DNA from: Candidatus Methanoperedens sp.
Lineage (GTDB): Archaea > Halobacteriota > Methanosarcinia > Methanosarcinales > Methanoperedenaceae
DNA: 64,000 nt
NCBI GenBank assembly: GCA_026552975.1
Contig: JAPMTR010000068.1
Location: forward strand, 1-64,000
Direction: 5' to 3'
In this document: piece after piece, positions 60,261 through 64,000 of the stretch
Numbering within the stretch: the stretch's first letter is position 1
How the letters are laid out: every line of letters begins with the position of its first letter
Position numbers and translations under genes: made by a program
The notes under the pieces: generated by a model
What the model was told of the DNA's origin: nothing
Seen by the model: only the letters and a program-made list of their open reading frames with translations
Database searches by the model: none

Positions 60261-61112
60261 ATGGAACTTCGAAGGATTGAAGAGTCGATCTTCAAAGTAT
60301 TGATGGTATTATCACTTATGATCGTAGTGGGAAGCCTCCTTGCAGTAATTGGAGTAATACTCTGGAAAGGTTTGCCTGTCCTGAATATCGATATGCTTAC
60401 AAAGACCGCACAGGGTGGTTACTATCTTGGAAAGGGTGGAGGCATCCTGAATGCTATCATAGGTTCATTGTATCTTGCCATCGGTGGAACTGCGCTGGCT
60501 TTTTTGCTAAGCATCGGTGTTGCGTTCTATCTCCAGAAAGAATATTCCGGAGGAACAAGGCTTTCAAGCATTACACGCCTATCACTTGACATTCTCTGGG
60601 GCACTCCATCTATAGTATATGGGGCTTTCGGGTTTACGGTATTGATGTATTTCCATATGAGAGCATCTTTGCTTGCAGGAATAATCGTACTTGCTTTACT
60701 TGAACTCCCCATAATGACACGGACAATGGAAGAGGTCATAAAAACCGTCCCCCAGGAACTCAAGGAAGTTTCTTATTCACTTGGCGCAACAAGGCTTGAG
60801 ACCACACTGAGAGTTGTTGCAAAACAGGCTCTTCCCGGTCTTATGACCGGAGTGTTGATAGCATTTGGAAGGGGGATCGGGGATGCGGCTTCCATACTGT
60901 TCACAGCAGGATATACAGACCGTATTCCTACGTCTCTTTTTGATGCAACAGCATCCCTTCCACTTGCGATCTTTTTCCAGCTTGGGACACCCCTTCCTCA
61001 GGTACAACAGAAAGCATATGCATCGGCAGTTATACTCCTGCTGATAATTTTAGCTATCAGCATAACAACAAGACTTCTTTCAAGGAAATATACTAAATAT
61101 ATTATAAAATAG
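60261..61112 (+). CDS. pstA: PstA-like ABC permease
   Basis: A 283-residue permease (LMVLSLMIVVGSLLAVIGVI; GGILNAIIGSLYLAIGGTAL; LKEVSYSLGATRLETTLRVV; GRGIGDAASILFTAGYTDRI). Pairs with PstC. Starts at the base after the pstC stop. Confidence 0.92.
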   Translation: MELRRIEESIFKVLMVLSLMIVVGSLLAVIGVILWKGLPVLNIDMLTKTAQGGYYLGKGGGILNAIIGSLYLAIGGTALAFLLSIGVAFYLQKEYSGGTRLSSITRLSLDILWGTPSIVYGAFGFTVLMYFHMRASLLAGIIVLALLELPIMTRTMEEVIKTVPQELKEVSYSLGATRLETTLRVVAKQALPGLMTGVLIAFGRGIGDAASILFTAGYTDRIPTSLFDATASLPLAIFFQLGTPLPQVQQKAYASAVILLLIILAISITTRLLSRKYTKYIIK

Positions 61113-61121
61113 GTGCATGAA

Positions 61122-62111
61122 ATGTCAGAAACCCATATTCAGATCGAAAATGTGAATGCATATTACGGCAGGACTCATTCTTTAAAGAACATTTCTGTTC
61201 AGATCCCGAAAAAACAGATCACTGCTATTATTGGTCCATCCGGATGCGGCAAATCAACATTGCTAAAATGCATGAACCGGCTTATTGATCTTACTGATGG
61301 AGTTACCTATTCAGGGAAGATCCTGATAGATAATGAAGATATCTTTGACAGGAAAACAGATATTGTGGACATCAGGAAGAAAATGGGACTGCTTGCCCAG
61401 AGACCCATTCCTCTTCCCATGTCTATCTATGAGAATATCGCATACGGCCCAAAGATCCACGGACTTAAGAAAAAGCCTGACCTTGATGCTATTGTTGAGA
61501 AATACCTGAAACTCGTGGGGCTATGGGAGGAAGTCAAAGATAGATTGAACTCTCCAGCCTCGCAATTATCTTTAGGGCAGCAGCAAAGGTTATGTCTTGC
61601 AAGAGGGCTTGCGGTTGAACCTGAAATAATCCTGTGCGATGAGCCCACATCGGCGCTTGACCCGGTCTCGTCGCAGTATATTGAGCAGCAGCTATTGAAA
61701 TTAAAGAATGACTATACAATAGTGATCGTCACTCACAATATTCACCAGGCAATGAGGCTTGCTGATTATGTGATCCATTTATATCTTGGTGAGGTTGTAG
61801 AGCATGGACTTTCGAACGATGTGTTTGAGAATCCGAAGGAGGAGAGGACAAGGGCATATATTAACGGGACTTTTTCTACTGAATTGAAAATAGATTCAGA
61901 ATCAGATCTAAAAGGACAATTGTGCCCATTCAATTTTGTATATGCTAAACAGGCATTACATAATCTGGAGGATGGGAAAATCCTGAAGTTGATCGTGGAT
62001 GATCCTATCGCAGTGACCGAGGTGCCAAGGGGAATGGAAGCTGATGGGCATAAAGTGTTGATCGTGAAACAGATCAATAAGACGGATTGGGAGATAGTTA
62101 TACAAAAGTAA
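61122..62111 (+). CDS. pstB: PstB-like ATPase fused to a C-terminal TusA domain
   Basis: Residues 1-250 are a PstB ATPase: Walker A IIGPSGCGKSTLLKCMNRL, Q-loop region MGLLAQRPIPLPMSIYENIA, signature QLSLGQQQRLCLARGL, Walker B EIILCDEPTSALDPVS. Residues about 260-329 are a TusA/SirA domain: DLKGQLCPFNFVYAKQALHN, DGKILKLIVDDPIAVTEVPR, with the active Cys at 268 followed by Pro. PstB normally ends near 250-260. The fusion joins import to sulfur carriage, so the solute may be a sulfur compound, or the domain may regulate the pump. ATG at 61122 after AGGTG. Confidence 0.93.
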   Translation: MSETHIQIENVNAYYGRTHSLKNISVQIPKKQITAIIGPSGCGKSTLLKCMNRLIDLTDGVTYSGKILIDNEDIFDRKTDIVDIRKKMGLLAQRPIPLPMSIYENIAYGPKIHGLKKKPDLDAIVEKYLKLVGLWEEVKDRLNSPASQLSLGQQQRLCLARGLAVEPEIILCDEPTSALDPVSSQYIEQQLLKLKNDYTIVIVTHNIHQAMRLADYVIHLYLGEVVEHGLSNDVFENPKEERTRAYINGTFSTELKIDSESDLKGQLCPFNFVYAKQALHNLEDGKILKLIVDDPIAVTEVPRGMEADGHKVLIVKQINKTDWEIVIQK

Positions 62112-62189
62112 GTGTTTGAGATACTCTGTCAAACACATATGCAACCATCTTTTTTCTCCTTGCGATATCCAGGCCAGGATCAAGACATA

Positions 62190-62250
62190 ATTATGATAAT
62201 ATATATAAACCATATAAACTATTAAGAAGTAAGGGGAAGATAAAATTGTG
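62190..62250 (+). promoter_or_regulatory. Promoter region of the GntP-permease gene
   Basis: AT-rich stretch with ATATATAAACC (about 62201-62211) and CATATAAACT (62211-62220), good TATA-box matches, 175-200 bases before the ATG. The remaining gap 62112-62397 shows no gene; the long leader is unexplained. Confidence 0.45.
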
Positions 62251-62397
62251 GCTTCAGATCAGATGATATTTACTGCTGGATTTGATGTTCGCTATTGTCT
62301 AATAAGATAAATTCATGGAACTGATGAGCACTCACCCCAATATGCTAAAGCGTGTGCAACGACTCTCAAAAATCACATAGTATGGCCGGGATTAATA

Positions 62398-63753
62398 ATG
62401 ATAGAATTACTTGGAATAATACTCGCTCTTGGTTTACTGATTTATCTTGCTTACAAAGGACTCAGTGTCATCATTATTTCACCATTACTGGCGCTGGTAG
62501 CGGCAATGTTCTCTCCTGGACTCCATCCGATGGAAGTATTTACAGGAACCTATATGAATGGCACGGTAGGGTTTATTTTATCTTTTTTTCCACTCTTTCT
62601 ACTGGGTGCAATTTTTGGAAAGGTAATTGAAGCAACAGGATGTTCCAGGGCTATTGGTAATTTTATTACCACAAAATTAGGAAAAGAGAAAGCCATTCTT
62701 GCAGTGGTCTTATCCTGCGCTGTATTAACTTACGGAGGAGTTTCTTTGTTTGTGGTGGTATTTGCCATATACCCTATTGCGGCGCATCTTTTCAGGGAAG
62801 CGCAAATTCCTAAAAGATTGTTGCCGGCTGCAATTGCTCTTGGGGCTTTCTCCTTTACCATGACCGCCCTTCCCGGCTCGCCGCAAATTCAAAACGCTAT
62901 TCCTATGCCGTATTTTAAAACTGATTTGTTTGCCGCCCCGATTCTGGGTATTGTTGCTGCCATCATAATGTTCGGCCTGGGAATGCTATGGTTGGAAAAA
63001 AGAGCCAGGAAAGCTAAGGCGGCTGGCGAAGGTTATGGGGAGACTGACGTTGATGAACAGAAAACTGTAAACAACACCAGGATTCCCAGTTTTTCCAGGG
63101 CGATAATTTCGATAATCCTTATTCCCGTAATTTTCCTTATTCTTTCACGCGTGATCTTTCCGATGCTTGATACGCCTCAAAATGTTATCGGTATGTGGAG
63201 CCTGATCATCGCTCTAGTTATTGCCATATTAACTACTACTGCGCTTTATGCCCGGACATTTAAATGCTGGGCTGATATGATCAAAACTATGGATGAAGGC
63301 GCCGCAGAGTCCCTGCTTCCGATATTCAATACTGCTTCAGTAGTTGGTTTTGGTAAGGTCATAGCTGCTTTGCCTGTATTTGCTATTATCAGTAATTCGC
63401 TGATCGATTTTTCCCCAAATGCAATTATTGCCACAGCTCTTTCAACCACAGTACTTGCGGGACTGACAGGGTCTGCGTCAGGAGGAATGGCAATAGTCCT
63501 TGGTATTTTCGGAGACCAGTTTTATAACTGGGCGATCAGGGATGGGATTAATCCGGAAGTACTGCACAGGGTTGCCTCGATCGCAAGTGGAGGATTGGAT
63601 ACATTACCCCATAATGGCGCTATCATTACCTTGCTTGCCATTACCAGATTAACTCACAAAAAGTCTTATTTCGATATAATGGTGGCGAACATATTCATCC
63701 CGATTATAGCGCTTTTCGTTGTCCTTATACTTGCTCATATCGGAATTGTCTAG
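62398..63753 (+). CDS. GntP-family permease
   Basis: A 451-residue membrane protein with about 12 hydrophobic segments (IIISPLLALVAAMFSPGLHP; FILSFFPLFLLGAIFGKVIE; LAGLTGSASGGMAIVLGIFG; LDTLPHNGAIITLLAITRLT). It belongs to the GntP/citrate-type superfamily that carries gluconate, hydroxybutyrate and related hydroxy acids with cations. The patatin-like lipase that follows 31 bases downstream would suit use of polyhydroxyalkanoate products, but the substrate is not shown by the sequence. Confidence 0.85.
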   Translation: MIELLGIILALGLLIYLAYKGLSVIIISPLLALVAAMFSPGLHPMEVFTGTYMNGTVGFILSFFPLFLLGAIFGKVIEATGCSRAIGNFITTKLGKEKAILAVVLSCAVLTYGGVSLFVVVFAIYPIAAHLFREAQIPKRLLPAAIALGAFSFTMTALPGSPQIQNAIPMPYFKTDLFAAPILGIVAAIIMFGLGMLWLEKRARKAKAAGEGYGETDVDEQKTVNNTRIPSFSRAIISIILIPVIFLILSRVIFPMLDTPQNVIGMWSLIIALVIAILTTTALYARTFKCWADMIKTMDEGAAESLLPIFNTASVVGFGKVIAALPVFAIISNSLIDFSPNAIIATALSTTVLAGLTGSASGGMAIVLGIFGDQFYNWAIRDGINPEVLHRVASIASGGLDTLPHNGAIITLLAITRLTHKKSYFDIMVANIFIPIIALFVVLILAHIGIV

Positions 63754-63784
63754 AAAATTAGTAATCATTTCATTGGAGGTCGTT

Positions 63785-64000
63785 ATGCAAAAAGAATGTT
63801 CATTAAAGAAGGTAGGTATTGCCTGTCAGGGTGGGGGATCCCATACTGCTTTTACCGCCGGGGTACTTAAGAAAATTTTGACGGAATTCCCAAATTTGAA
63901 TAATAAAGGCTACCAGATCATCGACTTTAGCGGGAGTTCCGGCGGCGCATTCTGCGCTTTGTTTGCATGGTATGGCCTGCTGCAAAAAGATGAGAAGAAA
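63785..64000 (+). CDS. Patatin-like phospholipase, 5' part only
   Basis: The first 72 codons of a patatin-like lipase that runs off the window. Motifs: oxyanion hole ACQGGGSHTAFTAGVL and the nucleophile elbow DFSGSSGGAFCALFA (GxSxG). The ATG at 63785 follows GGAGGT. Co-directional with and 31 bases after the permease. Patatins hydrolyse acyl esters; some act on stored lipids or polyhydroxyalkanoate granules. Confidence 0.85.
   Translation, partial: MQKECSLKKVGIACQGGGSHTAFTAGVLKKILTEFPNLNNKGYQIIDFSGSSGGAFCALFAWYGLLQKDEKK

Noticed and set aside
1-64000. CRISPR array or rRNA genes
   Set aside because: I saw no regularly spaced repeats with unique spacers and no rRNA-like sequence. The CGCAGATGAA blocks are only three tandem units each.

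Overview
The window reads as archaeal chromosome, most probably from an anaerobic methane-oxidising or methanogen-related member of the Methanosarcinales; a 'Candidatus Methanoperedens'-like (ANME-2d) genome fits best. The archaeal evidence is direct: a complete A-type ATP synthase operon, ribosomal proteins uS15 and eS1, FEN-1, a KEOPS Pcc1-like subunit, archaeal CoaBC, a fused hexulose-phosphate synthase/RraA, and TATA-box promoters. The genus is inferred from the mix of heterodisulfide-reductase (Hdr) electron-transfer genes, cytochrome c maturation genes and a quinone-linked ETF/FixCX pair.

Layout. (1) 1-5520: remains of a fatty-acid/acyl-CoA locus. A truncated acyl-CoA dehydrogenase, a decayed alpha-carbonic anhydrase and a 3-hydroxyacyl-CoA dehydrogenase/enoyl-CoA hydratase deletion fusion lie beside intact fixCX and etfBA. 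(2) 5520-9320: an accessory island of small genes, mostly on the minus strand (two VapBC-type toxin-antitoxin pairs, a Nudix hydrolase, gene fragments), with two families of GC-rich palindromic repeats at or near gene 3' ends. (3) 9465-21246: one tightly packed ten-gene operon for a soluble/membrane electron-transfer assembly: HdrD-like, QmoC-like, HdrA-HdrA fusion, MvhD, HdrA, MvhD, FrhB-like, a novel repeat protein, a shortened FdhA/NuoG-like protein and a small Ala/Lys-rich protein. (4) 21203-24501: frameshifted methyltransferase, DUF2551-like protein, a GXGXG-like protein and a TPR protein.

(5) 24723-32940: A1Ao ATP synthase operon ahaHIKECFABD. (6) 32982-36683: minus-strand CoaBC, a Trm5/Taw2-like methyltransferase and a TusA plus three DsrE-like sulfur-relay cluster. 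(7) 36797-40758: tRNA-Ser(UGA) and translation/RNA genes. (8) 40795-44313: ccmABC, divergent from a hexulose-6-phosphate synthase-RraA fusion; both divergent genes lack a standard start codon. (9) 44420-46420: a three-gene DUF2589 operon of unknown function. (10) 46421-53235: FEN-1, malate dehydrogenase, CBS-domain regulators, UMP kinase and others. (11) 53315-57387: an IS200/IS605-like end remnant, a P-type cation ATPase and a frameshifted RNA ligase. (12) 57592-62111: a mini TusA protein and a pst-type ABC transporter whose ATPase carries a C-terminal TusA domain. (13) 62398-64000: a GntP-type permease and the start of a patatin-like lipase.

The themes are electron transfer (ETF/FixCX, the Hdr/Qmo/Frh assembly, cytochrome maturation, ATP synthase) and sulfur relay (TusA in three contexts, DsrE in three copies). 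The least expected items are the PstB-TusA fusion, the SGLTPL repeat protein inside the Hdr operon, the palindromic-repeat island and the DUF2589 operon. At least two genes are broken by single-base changes in A-runs, so sequencing or assembly indels should be considered before they are read as biology.
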